From contig DKOG01000157.1 of NCBI GenBank assembly GCA_002469915.1, positions 1 to 28,253 of the forward strand: a stretch of DNA of 28,253 nt, written 5' to 3'. Numbering within the stretch: the stretch's first letter is position 1; the number at the start of each line of letters is the position of its first letter. This DNA is from Bacteroidetes bacterium UBA7368. GTDB taxonomy: Bacteria; Bacteroidota; Rhodothermia; Rhodothermales; UBA10348. Positions 1 to 9,118 of the stretch are shown in pieces. The position numbers were made by a program, and so were the translations under genes. The notes below the pieces were generated by a model, which saw only the letters and a list, made by a program, of their open reading frames with translations, ran no database searches and was not told the DNA's origin.

Positions 1-46
1 CTGCCTTACAAGCAGGGGGTCACTAGTTCGAGTCTAGTATCGCCCA
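1..46 (+). tRNA. tRNA-Val(UAC), 3' part
   Basis: The window opens inside a tRNA. The 3' side of the anticodon arm is visible: loop CTTACAA at 5-11 with anticodon TAC, flanked by CTGC (1-4) and GCAGG (12-16). A five-base variable region follows, then a T-arm with stem ACTAG/CTAGT and loop TTCGAGT (22-38), then the acceptor 3' strand ATCGCCC (39-45) and discriminator A46. CCA is not encoded. The acceptor strand implies a 5' end of GGGCGAT, which is typical of tRNA-Val. The D-arm and 5' acceptor lie to the left of the window. Confidence 0.92.
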
Positions 47-51
47 CCCGT

Positions 52-87
52 AACCCGCTTCTGCACATGCAGGAGTGGGTTTTTTTG
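52..87 (+). terminator. Rho-independent terminator after tRNA-Val
   Basis: A 12 to 14 bp stem (AACCCGCTTCTGC paired with GCAGGAGTGGGTT) is followed by a T-run at 80-86. It lies 5 bases after the end of the tRNA and reads in the same direction, so it ends the tRNA transcript. Confidence 0.9.
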
Positions 88-272
88 TGGTTCAAAGGTC
101 TAGTAAGGCAGGATTAGGTCGTGCTTAATACGCTGGCGCAGCATCAAAACGGACTTTGTTATCTACCATCCACCGTCTTCTTTGGCCTTATTCGGGGCGG
201 CCATGACTTCTGAATGGGCCGTAGCGTAATGTGGATTCAAAGCCTTTTTATTTCTTACCAAACGAGAGATAG

Positions 273-953
273 ATGAAACCGTACTTTAGGAAAGTTCATC
301 TATTGAAAAACGCTATGAATGCCTTAATTCTAGGTGCAAGCGGCCTCGTAGGCGGTCATTGCCTTGATTCCATACTCGCTTCACCAGACTACCAAAACGT
401 AATAGCTCTTACACGGCGTCCGCTTAACCGATCTTCAGCCAAGCTCATTGAACAGGGCTTTGATGGATCTGACTTCAGCGCATTTGAACCACCAGTTTCC
501 ATTGATCATGCTTTCTGTGCCTTCGGAACGACCATCAAAAAGGCAGGAAGTCAGCATAACATGCGGGAAATAGATGTCAATATTCCCTTTCGACTTGCCC
601 AGCGCTTAAAGGCTCTTGGAGTCTCCCACTTTTCACTGGTTTCTTCTCTCGGCGCGGACTACGAATCCAATGTGTTTTATAATCGCATCAAAGGAGAACT
701 GGAAGAAGATCTAAAAAGACTTCGTTTCGAGTCGCTTGCGATTTTTCGACCCTCTATCATAGGCGGAAACCGTCCGGGTGACACCAGAACGGGAGAGGGC
801 TGGGGGCAGAAAATCATGGCTGTACTACCTAAACGCTGGAAGACAATACCAGCTGAACACATCGCCAACGCTATGGTGGTCAGGGCATTAGAAGGATTCA
901 AGGGTACAGCCACCATATCTTCAGGAAAAATATGGGATCTCTCAACAATATGA
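273..953 (+). CDS. NAD(P)-binding atypical SDR oxidoreductase (HTATIP2/YbjT-like)
   Basis: A 226-residue Rossmann-fold protein. The nucleotide-binding motif GASGLVGG lies near residues 21-28. A mid-chain SSLGAD segment is followed by YNRIK (the YxxxK of short-chain dehydrogenases) and then FRPSIIGG, the pattern of the NmrA/HTATIP2 atypical SDR group. Substrate is not predictable; many relatives bind NAD(P)H as redox or flavin reductases. There is no signal peptide, so it is cytoplasmic. ATG 273 has a purine-rich GAGAG upstream. ATG 315 (MNALILGASG) would place the Rossmann strand at the usual distance from the N-terminus and is a serious alternative. Its stop overlaps the next gene's start in an ATGA, so the two are probably co-translated, although no functional link is obvious. 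Confidence 0.8.
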   Translation: MKPYFRKVHLLKNAMNALILGASGLVGGHCLDSILASPDYQNVIALTRRPLNRSSAKLIEQGFDGSDFSAFEPPVSIDHAFCAFGTTIKKAGSQHNMREIDVNIPFRLAQRLKALGVSHFSLVSSLGADYESNVFYNRIKGELEEDLKRLRFESLAIFRPSIIGGNRPGDTRTGEGWGQKIMAVLPKRWKTIPAEHIANAMVVRALEGFKGTATISSGKIWDLSTI

Positions 954-2086
954 GTATGCGCACGATATACTTTGTTCTGGCTTTGCTTGCGATTCCCGTA
1001 CTGGTACAAGCGCAGACCCGCCCCATCGATGAAGCCGTTGACCTATTCAATGCCTCTTCCGATGAAGCCATTGCGTGCTACCGCATACCGGCATTGGTTA
1101 CAGCCCCTAATGGAGACCTTCTCGCTGCAATCGATGAACGCGTTCCGTCATGTGGCGACCTGAAATGGAGTGGAGACATAAACATCGTCTTGCGCCGAAG
1201 CAGCGATGCGGGAGCATCCTGGTCAGATATTGAATCAGTGGCCGATTTTCCCGATTCACTTTCGGCATCCGACCCATCCATGATCGTGGACGCGATAACA
1301 AGCGAAATATTTCTGTTCTACAACTTCATGGATCACACTGTGGAGCCCGATGTGTACTACCTGCACATGATGCGCAGTCTTGATAACGGAGCGACTTGGA
1401 GCGCTCCCGTTGATATCACGCCGGAGATTACCAAAACCGAATGGCACAATGACTTCAAATTCATTACCTCGGGCCGTGGTATACAGACTAGAACCGGTAA
1501 ACTGGTTCATACGATGGTGAACCTAGATAGTGGATTACACCTCTTTGCGAGCGATGATCATGGAGAATCTTGGTATCTGATCGATACGCCCATCGAGCCC
1601 GGAGACGAATCTAAGATCGTTGAATTGCTTGACGGAAGTTGGATGATAAACAGCCGCGCAAACGGAAAAGGGTTACGCTGGGTGCACATTTCGAGCGACG
1701 AAGGCCTGACGTGGACCTCATATCCTGAACCGAACCTCATCGATCCGGGCTGCAACGGAAGTATCATACGCTACACGGCCAAACGCGATGGCTATGATCG
1801 TGACCGTCTCCTGTTTGCCAACGCGAAAAGTGCCGATAAACGCGAAAACATGACCGTTCGAATCAGCTACGATGAAGGCAAAACGTGGTCCGAAGGCAAA
1901 ACCATTCATGAAGGCGGATCAGCCTATTCCTCTTTGACCATACTCGAAAACGGGGATATTGGACTCTTCTTTGAAAAAGACGACTATACGGAAAACGTCT
2001 TTGTCCGATTTACGCTCGACTGGCTAACAGACGGACAAGATACCTACACGCCTGCAGGCGGCCGAGCCTCAAAAAAAGGACGCTAA
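950..2086 (+). CDS. Secreted exo-alpha-sialidase (GH33 neuraminidase)
   Basis: Predicted to release terminal sialic acids from glycans outside the cytoplasm. ATG 950 overlaps the preceding stop (ATGA at 950-953) and gives a clean signal peptide ending near VQA|Q. The sialidase RIP motif YRIPAL (Arg45) is followed by an acidic/Arg catalytic segment (DER and CGD, residues 62-70). Five Asp-boxes are visible (SSDAGASW, SLDNGATW, SDDHGESW, SSDEGLTW, SYDEGKTW), as expected for the six-bladed propeller. GRGIQTRTGKLV carries another expected arginine, and AYSSLTILENGDIGLFFE matches the C-terminal Tyr-containing motif. The length of 378 residues is normal for a single-domain GH33. No carbohydrate-binding module or lipobox was seen. 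Sialate catabolism genes (nan lyase, kinase, transporter) are not in the window. Confidence 0.9.
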   Translation: MSMRTIYFVLALLAIPVLVQAQTRPIDEAVDLFNASSDEAIACYRIPALVTAPNGDLLAAIDERVPSCGDLKWSGDINIVLRRSSDAGASWSDIESVADFPDSLSASDPSMIVDAITSEIFLFYNFMDHTVEPDVYYLHMMRSLDNGATWSAPVDITPEITKTEWHNDFKFITSGRGIQTRTGKLVHTMVNLDSGLHLFASDDHGESWYLIDTPIEPGDESKIVELLDGSWMINSRANGKGLRWVHISSDEGLTWTSYPEPNLIDPGCNGSIIRYTAKRDGYDRDRLLFANAKSADKRENMTVRISYDEGKTWSEGKTIHEGGSAYSSLTILENGDIGLFFEKDDYTENVFVRFTLDWLTDGQDTYTPAGGRASKKGR

Positions 2087-2129
2087 GGCTGTTCAAATCA
2101 AGGAAAGCGCGTAGTTCGCTAAGCGCCAC

Positions 2130-3284
2130 TTACTGGTCTGCGTCGGTACTAAAAGCAAAGACCGTTTGCGTGTTGTAGAGCTCTCCAGGCTGCAGAATAG
2201 TTGAGGGAAACCCTGCTTGATTCGGAGAATCAGGAAAATGTTGGGTTTCCAGACAGAAACCGGACCGATCCGCGTATACGTTTCCTCCTTTTCCGCTAAA
2301 GTTACCGTCCAGAAAATTGCCGGAATAGAATTGCACACCAGGCTCGCGGGTCGTGACTTCCATAATGCGACCAGTTGTAGGCTCGTACACGCGGGCGGCC
2401 AACCTGAGACCTTCACCAACACCCGAGAGGACATATGTGTGATCATAGCCACCAGCTACTTCAAGCTGCTGGCCGCCCGCAGCTCCCGTCTCAGAGATGC
2501 GAGAACCGATGACAAGCGGCACGCGAAAATCAAAGGGTGTTCCGGCAACGGCTAACAGATCGCCCGTAGGAATTAATTCAGCATCTACCGAAGTGATATG
2601 CTCGGCTGCAATCATCAGCACGTGATCTAGAATCGAATCCGAACCAGGACCAGCAAGGTTGAAATACGAGTGCTGAGTGAGGTTTACGGGCGTAGCCTTA
2701 TCCGTCGATGCTTGATAACTCACAATCAGCCGGTTATCCGCCGTCATCATGTAGGTCACTTTGGCCGAGAGATTTCCAGGATATCCTTCTTCGCCGTCAG
2801 GGCTATCATACTCAAAGATGATTCCGTGCTCATTCCCCATTGAAAACGGACGTGCATCCCACAGCACTTTGTCAAACCCTTGTATTCCTCCGTGCAAATG
2901 ATTCTGGCCATCGTTTGCAGCCAACTCGTACGTCTCCCCATCAAGCGAAAAGCGACCGTTCGAGATTCGATTGCCGTATCGACCAACAATGGCTCCGAAA
3001 TACGGAGAGCCCGACAGATAGTCCTCCAAGTGATCAAAACCCAGAACCACGTCATCAAACCGCCCATCACGGTCCTCTACCTTCAATGACGTGATGATGC
3101 CGCCATAATTGGTCACTTCCATATTCATTCCAGATGGGCTCGTTATGGAATACAGGGTCGCCTCGCGCCCATCGGGAAGCGTTCCGAATCCTTTATGTCG
3201 AATACCAGGAGTCATAGTCGTAGATGAGGGTTCTGTACAGCCAGCGACCAGTAGAATTAAAACAGTAATCAGAAAGCGATTCAT
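2130..3284 (-). CDS. Aldose 1-epimerase (galactose mutarotase), lipoprotein
   Basis: Interconverts alpha and beta anomers of galactose or related aldoses. Start chosen at ATG 3284, which gives MNRFLITVLILLVAGC, a lipoprotein signal with lipobox LVAGC (Cys16); the upstream in-frame start at 3308 only adds a polar tail. Family motifs run in order: NYGGIITSL, GRYGNRISNGRF, NHLHGG (catalytic-side His), HSYFNLAG (the general acid His region), and near the C-terminus ETQHFPDSPN, carrying the expected catalytic glutamate. The length of about 384 residues fits GalM with a leader. A lipid-anchored, probably periplasmic mutarotase fits with extracellular glycan hydrolysis nearby. It faces the sialidase tail to tail, with only 43 bases between. 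Confidence 0.92.
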   Translation of the reverse strand: MNRFLITVLILLVAGCTEPSSTTMTPGIRHKGFGTLPDGREATLYSITSPSGMNMEVTNYGGIITSLKVEDRDGRFDDVVLGFDHLEDYLSGSPYFGAIVGRYGNRISNGRFSLDGETYELAANDGQNHLHGGIQGFDKVLWDARPFSMGNEHGIIFEYDSPDGEEGYPGNLSAKVTYMMTADNRLIVSYQASTDKATPVNLTQHSYFNLAGPGSDSILDHVLMIAAEHITSVDAELIPTGDLLAVAGTPFDFRVPLVIGSRISETGAAGGQQLEVAGGYDHTYVLSGVGEGLRLAARVYEPTTGRIMEVTTREPGVQFYSGNFLDGNFSGKGGNVYADRSGFCLETQHFPDSPNQAGFPSTILQPGELYNTQTVFAFSTDADQ

Positions 3285-3470
3285 GCGCTGACTCGTAAAA
3301 TTCGTCAAAATGGACGATCCGTCTCAGATACACGTTCGTGCTTGAATAACATACGAGTCGTAGGGACTTCCATAACATCGATTGTAATTCGTTCTCGAGC
3401 CCAGATCGGGGAGCGTCCTCACCGTCTGCGTAACGGATATAGTGCCAACCGTGGGTCAAGGAGGTCGGGT

Positions 3471-5471
3471 TTACAACTCATCCGGCATCGGCTTGAGATA
3501 CTTATCATACCACGCCAAGTAACGTTCTAGAACATCTTTACGATACGACGGAACGAGCAAAGAGTGTGGTTGACCTGGATACACGACCAATTGTGTGTCG
3601 ATCCCCATACGTTTCATGGACTGATAGAAGTTTTCAGAATTGATAATAGGCACATTCCAATCCTTCTCACCACCCACCCACAACGTCGGCGTGGAGATAT
3701 TATCTACATCATTGAGCGGTGATATTCGCTCCCAGCCCTCCTTGTTTTCCCATGGAAGCCCCATTTCTTCTTCCCAGATTCGCTGATAATGGTCATGACC
3801 ATACATGGGAATGGCATGCGCCATGCTCGCGCCGCTTGTCGCGGCTGAAAACATCCCCGTTCTCACAATCACATAATTAGTAAGCATACCTCCGTACGAC
3901 CAGCCACCCAATCCTAGGCGGGCCGGATCTGAAACTCCTTTATTGACCAAATACTCTACTCCAGCAATCACATCCTCCGAGTCCTTTTCACCCCAGTCCG
4001 CAAAGATCGCGGTCGAAAAATCTTGACCATATCCGGATGATCCTCTGGGATTGGTTCGAAGAACTACATAACCGTTTGCGGCAAACACCTCTGAGTTGAA
4101 GTGAAAGCTGTGGCTGTATTGAGAAACCGGACCACCATGAATACGAAGGAGGGTAGGGTACGGCTTTGAAGCATCGTAGTCGGCTGGATAATGCACAAAG
4201 CCTTCGATTTCCGTCCCGTCTTTGCTCGCAAAATGAATGTTCTCAACACGGGAGAGATTAACGCTAGCCAAAAACGCATCATTTACGTGAGACATTTGCT
4301 TTAATGTGCCTCCGGAATACACATGAACCTCACCGGGATGTGAAAAACGACTCACCATAAGCGCAATCTGATCATCGCCAAAAAGCTGGTAGCTGGACGC
4401 TGTCAGATCTCCCTTGACGACGCGCTCCATCTGGCCCGAGACATGATCAATTCGTACGATCTGAGACTCGCCACTGTCTTCAAGTTGGAAATAGATATGC
4501 TGACCATCCGCAGAGAACTTGGGACTCGATATGCGCCGGTCCAACTCCTCCGTTAGTACGCGTTCTGCCCCGCCGTTTGATGGAACCACGGCAAGATGAA
4601 CAGACGAATACCAACTGGCCTCTTTATCAGTGCGCGTGCGATACGCAATAAGTGACCCATCTAGGCTCCAAGCCGGAGAGGTATCCATTATTGGGTTCTG
4701 AGTCAGCTTCAACAGGTTGGCACCCTTCGTGGTATCGTCTGCTGCCACGACCCAGATATTTGAATCATCGTTCGCTGCAGGTTCTTCCGTCCTATTACTG
4801 TGAAACGCAATACGTTTGCCATCGGGACTCCAGACTGCGCCTGACGCATCCCACGGACCAGAGGTTATCTGACGAGATTCTTTCGACTCAACATCAAAGA
4901 CATATAGGTGGTTGTGCCGGTTTTCAGTGAGGTAACCCACCCTGTCTCGCTTGAATTCCAGCTTATCAATAACCCAAGGCTTTGCGGTTTTAGGCTTTGT
5001 TGTATCTGCTTTCGCATCTTTTATCATAAGCAATAGGCGCGAAGCATCTGGTGACCAGTCATAACTTGTAATGCCCTGCTTGATTTCAGTCAGCTGCTGG
5101 GCCTCACCGCCCATTCTATTCAGGATCCATACCTGGCTCTTTCCCTTATCCCTAGAAGCCGTAAATGAAAGGTATTTGCCATCCGGGCTCCAACGGGGCC
5201 GACCAGCAGAGGAGCCTTTTGCCGTCATGGGTATCGCTTCGCCACCGCTCGTGGGCAGCATCCAAATTCGTGTTTCTGATTTTTCGTCTTTAAGCGATGT
5301 CGTCCGTACGGTATATGCGATCCACTTCCCATCCGGACTTGGCTGGAGATCGCCAACATTGGCCATCTTGAACTGATCATCAACTTCAATGGAGCGACGT
5401 TCCTGCGCGATTGAATGCAGCGGCACGCTGAGGATAAAACAGAAAAGAAGTACCAGACGAATCGTTTTCAT
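3471..5471 (-). CDS. Secreted S9 family prolyl oligopeptidase / acylaminoacyl-peptidase-like
   Basis: A serine peptidase of clan SC that cleaves short peptides, often after proline or from blocked N-termini. ATG 5471 (MKTIRLVLLFCFILSVPLHSIAQ) starts a clear signal peptide; the TTG two codons upstream is less likely. Residues from about 25 to 400 contain repeated SPDGKWIAY, SPDGKYLSF and SPDGKRIAF (PD40/WD40-like propeller blades). The C-terminal alpha/beta-hydrolase has the nucleophile elbow GWSYGG (Ser about 525), the Asp in GGEKDWNVP and the His in GQPHSL, so the triad is complete. The length of 666 residues matches the family. It lies upstream of the mutarotase on the same strand but 186 bases away, so operon membership is uncertain. 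Exact substrate is not inferable. Confidence 0.93.
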   Translation of the reverse strand: MKTIRLVLLFCFILSVPLHSIAQERRSIEVDDQFKMANVGDLQPSPDGKWIAYTVRTTSLKDEKSETRIWMLPTSGGEAIPMTAKGSSAGRPRWSPDGKYLSFTASRDKGKSQVWILNRMGGEAQQLTEIKQGITSYDWSPDASRLLLMIKDAKADTTKPKTAKPWVIDKLEFKRDRVGYLTENRHNHLYVFDVESKESRQITSGPWDASGAVWSPDGKRIAFHSNRTEEPAANDDSNIWVVAADDTTKGANLLKLTQNPIMDTSPAWSLDGSLIAYRTRTDKEASWYSSVHLAVVPSNGGAERVLTEELDRRISSPKFSADGQHIYFQLEDSGESQIVRIDHVSGQMERVVKGDLTASSYQLFGDDQIALMVSRFSHPGEVHVYSGGTLKQMSHVNDAFLASVNLSRVENIHFASKDGTEIEGFVHYPADYDASKPYPTLLRIHGGPVSQYSHSFHFNSEVFAANGYVVLRTNPRGSSGYGQDFSTAIFADWGEKDSEDVIAGVEYLVNKGVSDPARLGLGGWSYGGMLTNYVIVRTGMFSAATSGASMAHAIPMYGHDHYQRIWEEEMGLPWENKEGWERISPLNDVDNISTPTLWVGGEKDWNVPIINSENFYQSMKRMGIDTQLVVYPGQPHSLLVPSYRKDVLERYLAWYDKYLKPMPDEL

Positions 5472-5631
5472 GAGCAAACCAAGCTTTGGAGGGATTTAAA
5501 AACCGGTGATTATCAAAATTTCGCTGTTTGGAAGGGCATACACAAGTCACGCTCGCTAATGACCCCGTGTAACCAATCATCTCTTTCCGCGATACAATAC
5601 ACTCCTCTCACTCCTAATCTGTCGGTTCAAT

Positions 5632-6075
5632 ATGAAACGAATACTGATACTTCTTGCGCTCATCGGAACGGTCGCATCCTCAGTAACTGCTCAAGACCGT
5701 GTTCGCGAGAGAGACCTCATTGGCACCTCTTGGGAAATGGTTTTTGACCTCGAGGAAGAAGGTGGCAACTTGTTTGAACGCATGGCTCTGAGCGCGGTCA
5801 GCGGAATCCTTGACGAGGTTCACGTGCATTTTGATTTCGAAGACGACGGCGAACTTTATGTCTGGGCGGATGCCTTCGACATTGAAGTGGACGAAGAAGA
5901 CGAAACCCGGTGGAATATTAACAAGCACGGACAGCTTATTCTGGGCGAAACAGAGCATTTCGAAGCCGATGACACCCTATTTATGATGGAAGACGGTCTC
6001 CTCGTTCCCCATAAAATGGAACGTGGTAAATGGGTACGGGAAGATTCAATCTACCTGAAAGAAGTACGTCGCTAG
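5632..6075 (+). CDS. Small acidic secreted protein of unknown function
   Basis: A 147-residue protein starting MKRILILLALIGTVASSVTAQD, a textbook signal peptide with predicted cleavage at VTA|QD. The mature part is very acidic (runs such as DLEEEGG, DFEDDGE and EVDEEDE). Alternating hydrophobic and charged stretches (HVHFDFEDDGELYVWADAF, GQLILGETEHFE) suggest a small beta-barrel, possibly lipocalin-like, but I recognise no family. The opening DLIGTSWEMVFDLEE resembles the start of proteins that report a requirement or scoring value, which is only an impression. It is divergent from the S9 peptidase, with 160 bases between starts. Its TAG stop overlaps, as CTAG, the stop of a possible small gene on the other strand. 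Confidence 0.7.
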   Translation: MKRILILLALIGTVASSVTAQDRVRERDLIGTSWEMVFDLEEEGGNLFERMALSAVSGILDEVHVHFDFEDDGELYVWADAFDIEVDEEDETRWNINKHGQLILGETEHFEADDTLFMMEDGLLVPHKMERGKWVREDSIYLKEVRR

Positions 6076-6209
6076 GACTCCTTTTCATAGATATTGAACG
6101 TTCGTTTAATGACCGAGACAATAGTGGTCGCAAGAATGGCACCTGAAAAGGCCAGGAATATATCCTTCTGAGCATCCCAAATCAGCACGAACTTCCCCTT
6201 AATTTGCAT
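6072..6209 (-). CDS. Possible small single-TM membrane protein
   Basis: An open frame of 45 residues from ATG 6209 (or 65 from a GTG at 6269) fills the gap between two genes on the other strand. It has a hydrophobic stretch (IFLAFSGAILATTIVSVI) followed by KR, which could be a membrane helix with a positive cytoplasmic flank. Its stop overlaps that of the upstream gene by four bases (CTAG). No recognisable family and no convincing ribosome binding site; it may be chance. Confidence 0.3.
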   Translation of the reverse strand: MQIKGKFVLIWDAQKDIFLAFSGAILATTIVSVIKRTFNIYEKES

Positions 6210-6277
6210 TGATCTGAATTTGCTCGACAAAGTGGAGTAGCCTGCGTAGGTTTCAAACCCCACTATCACTTGTGATT

Positions 6278-9118
6278 ATGAAACGTCTCTTCCTGCTTTT
6301 CGCTTTTGTTGTCGGCTGCCAACAGGCCGCGCCTCCTCCCCCAACACCGGGTGACGCTCCGATGAATGTGGATATAGTCGATCCGGATGACATACCAGAT
6401 GCGCCCGTTTTGTCTGCAGAAGAAGCCATCGAAGGCTTTGCCGTGGAAGACGGATTCGAAGTTCAGATCGTGGCCCGGGAGCCCGACGTTGTGGATCCCG
6501 TGGCTATGGCGATCGACGAAGATGGTGCGCTCTGGGTGGTGGAAATGCGCGATTACATGACTACGACGGAGGGCGATAATACGGGCGAACCGGCAGGTCG
6601 CATCGTGGTGTTAAGGGACGAAGATGGAGACGGCTTTCACGAGACATCGTCCGTGTTTCTAGATGGTCTTTACCTGCCCCGGGCAATTGCCATATATAAC
6701 GGAGGCGTTCTCTACTCTGTCCCACCAAACCTGTATTTCGCGAAACGAAACGGGTATGAAGCGGGAGACATCTCTGTCGTTGACGCAGAATATGCCGTGG
6801 GTGGAAATCCAGAACATCAACCTAACGGATTATTGGTGGCGATGGACAACTGGATTTATAACGCCAAGTCAGATCAGCGTTACCGATTACAAAATGGAAA
6901 GTGGTTGAAGGAAAAGACCGAATACCGGGGTCAGTGGGGCATTTCCCAAGATGACTGGGGCCGACTGTTCTACAATAACAATAGCCAGACTTTACTTGGC
7001 GACGACGTACTTCCAAGCACTGTGGCCCGTAATCCTCACCGCGAGATTGGTGATCGAAGGGTCTATGGGCCAAGTCGCGCCACAAATAAAACGTATCCAA
7101 TTCGAGTGAATCCGGGTGTGAATCGAGGATACAGACCGGGCACATTAGACGAAGATGGCAAGCTGGCGAATGTGACTTCGGCAGCGGGACCCGTGATCTA
7201 TCGCGGCGACAATTTCCCACCAGAATACAACGGGAACGCATTCGTTCAGGAAACGGTGGGCAACCTGGTAAAGCGGGTTATGTTAGCTGACCAGGATGGA
7301 ACGGTGGTTGGCACCGAGCCTTATCAGGACGCGGAATTCTTAGCGTCTACTGATGAACGATTTCGGCCCGTTAATGGCTACACCGCACCGGACGGCAGTC
7401 TCTACATTATGGATATGTACCGAGGCGTCGTTCAGCACAGCACGTATTTGACCGACTACCTAAAACGCCAGATCGAAATGCGGGATCTGGATATGCCGCT
7501 AGGTCTAGGGCGCATTTACCGTGTTAAATACACCAACAATCCCCTTCGACCGAACCCGACCATGAGCCGGGATTCAGATGAACAACTCGTCGTCAACCTG
7601 AGTCATCCCAATGGATGGTGGAGGGATACGGCTCAGCGATTACTCATCGAACGAAAATCTACCAGAATAAAGACCGCTCTAGAAGCATTGGCAACCGGAG
7701 CTGGAGATGCCCGCACCCGCGTGCATGCTCTCTGGACACTGGAAGGACTCGGACTGGTGAGCGCCTCCACGCTAGAAATGGCCGCTCGCTCCGAAGACGA
7801 CAAGGTGCGCGCAAGCGTAGCTCGAGTCGCTGCCGTTACCGGGCACTTAGGCGTGCTAGAATCCATGACGACAGACACATCCTTAGAGGTCGCCCGCTAT
7901 GTAGCCGCTGGCCTGGGTATGTCTAAAGGCGCCCAAAACAGCCGTGCATGGCGCGCTCAACTCATTGTGGCACAAACACAAAACGAGGCTCCTGAAATCA
8001 TAGATACCATCCTCGGATCGCTCGAAGACCGCGAACAGCAGTTTCTGGACGCGACCGGAGGAGGCTCTATTGTTTCGGCTCTCAAACACGCAGCGGGAAT
8101 GGCCCTTGTGCAAGACTTGAGTGCCGTTCGCCTCCTCCCAACCGCTTTCGAACCCTCCTATGAACGCGGAGCCGAAGTCTACTCTGTATTCTGCTCCACG
8201 TGTCACGGCCGCGAAGGTGAAGGACTCGAGTCCATCGCGCCTCCGCTAGTCAAGTCACAATGGGTGCTGCAAGATGAAGCGCGCCTTATTAGGTTGGTAT
8301 TGGACGGCGTCGAAGGTCCTATGGACGTCAATGGAACGACTTACACGGTCCCCGATGTGGTGGATCATATGCCGGGAGTCCGAGATCTCGACTATACGGA
8401 TGAACAAATTGCTGACGTACTCACCTTTGTACGAAATGCCTGGGGTAATCAATCGACGGGCGTCAGTTCCGAAATGGTCACACGCATCCGTTCAACAGAC
8501 GCCTCACCCGCTTACACTGCGGCTTCACTTCGCGCAACGGAAACCGACTGGAGTCCTCTTATTCAGGGAAATACGCTGAACGGCTGGACAAAGTTGAACG
8601 GTGAGGCCGAATATCAAGTGGCAGAAGGAGTCATCACGGGTATCACAACTATGAATACGCCCAACACCTTTCTGGCCACGGATAAGATGTATGATAACTT
8701 TATTCTGGAGCTATCCTTCCGCGTAGATTCAACGATCAATTCTGGCATACAGATTCGAAGCAACAGCTTGCCTAAATACAATAACGGCCGAGTTCATGGC
8801 TATCAGGTCGAGATCGATCCTTCCGAAAGGGCCTGGACAGCGGGAATCTATGATGAGGGTCGGAGGGGGTGGCTTTTTAACTTGCAGGGCCGGCCCGCAG
8901 CTCAGCGTGCCTTCCGACAGGGAGAATGGAATCACCTGCGGGTCGAAACCCGAGACGACCACATTCGGACATGGCTCAATGGGGTACTAGCCGCTGATCT
9001 GATAGACTCCATGACTCGCAGCGGATTCATCGCCCTTCAAGTGCACTCTATTGGTCGAGAAGAGCAAGCAGGCAGGACCGTGGAATGGAAAGACATTCGT
9101 ATTCGCGAACTCAATTAG
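6278..9118 (+). CDS. Lipoprotein fusion: propeller dehydrogenase domain, c-type heme domain, DUF1080 domain
   Basis: A 946-residue lipoprotein (MKRLFLLFAFVVGCQQ; lipobox ending at Cys14; ATG 6278 preferred over the GTG two codons earlier). Residues about 50-410 form a beta-propeller of the putative membrane-bound dehydrogenase type (GFEVQIVAREPDVVDPVAMAID, DEDGDGFHET, GGNPEHQPNGLL). Residues about 420-600 look like alpha-helical HEAT-type repeats. A cytochrome c domain follows with heme motif CSTCH (Cys639) and a likely Met ligand in VVDHMPG. The last 200 residues match DUF1080 (3-keto-disaccharide hydrolase-like, concanavalin fold; NTLNGWTKLNGE, INSGIQIRSNS, WNHLRVETRDD). Related fusions occur in Planctomycetes and Rhodothermota. 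Likely role: periplasmic sugar oxidation or hydrolysis with electrons passed through the heme; substrate unknown. Its stop overlaps the convergent fucosidase stop by 4 bases. Confidence 0.85.
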   Translation: MKRLFLLFAFVVGCQQAAPPPPTPGDAPMNVDIVDPDDIPDAPVLSAEEAIEGFAVEDGFEVQIVAREPDVVDPVAMAIDEDGALWVVEMRDYMTTTEGDNTGEPAGRIVVLRDEDGDGFHETSSVFLDGLYLPRAIAIYNGGVLYSVPPNLYFAKRNGYEAGDISVVDAEYAVGGNPEHQPNGLLVAMDNWIYNAKSDQRYRLQNGKWLKEKTEYRGQWGISQDDWGRLFYNNNSQTLLGDDVLPSTVARNPHREIGDRRVYGPSRATNKTYPIRVNPGVNRGYRPGTLDEDGKLANVTSAAGPVIYRGDNFPPEYNGNAFVQETVGNLVKRVMLADQDGTVVGTEPYQDAEFLASTDERFRPVNGYTAPDGSLYIMDMYRGVVQHSTYLTDYLKRQIEMRDLDMPLGLGRIYRVKYTNNPLRPNPTMSRDSDEQLVVNLSHPNGWWRDTAQRLLIERKSTRIKTALEALATGAGDARTRVHALWTLEGLGLVSASTLEMAARSEDDKVRASVARVAAVTGHLGVLESMTTDTSLEVARYVAAGLGMSKGAQNSRAWRAQLIVAQTQNEAPEIIDTILGSLEDREQQFLDATGGGSIVSALKHAAGMALVQDLSAVRLLPTAFEPSYERGAEVYSVFCSTCHGREGEGLESIAPPLVKSQWVLQDEARLIRLVLDGVEGPMDVNGTTYTVPDVVDHMPGVRDLDYTDEQIADVLTFVRNAWGNQSTGVSSEMVTRIRSTDASPAYTAASLRATETDWSPLIQGNTLNGWTKLNGEAEYQVAEGVITGITTMNTPNTFLATDKMYDNFILELSFRVDSTINSGIQIRSNSLPKYNNGRVHGYQVEIDPSERAWTAGIYDEGRRGWLFNLQGRPAAQRAFRQGEWNHLRVETRDDHIRTWLNGVLAADLIDSMTRSGFIALQVHSIGREEQAGRTVEWKDIRIRELN

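Noticed and set aside
1..46. tRNA-Val as an integration (att) site for a mobile element
   Set aside because: No integrase gene is in the window, and I noticed no second copy of the tRNA 3' end.
3193..3459. An 88-residue open frame on the minus strand overlapping the mutarotase start
   Set aside because: It overlaps the mutarotase leader in another frame and has no recognisable pattern; it is a shadow frame.
7883..8206. Long antisense frames inside the heme/DUF1080 gene
   Set aside because: They lie wholly within a well-supported gene and show no family motif or signal peptide.
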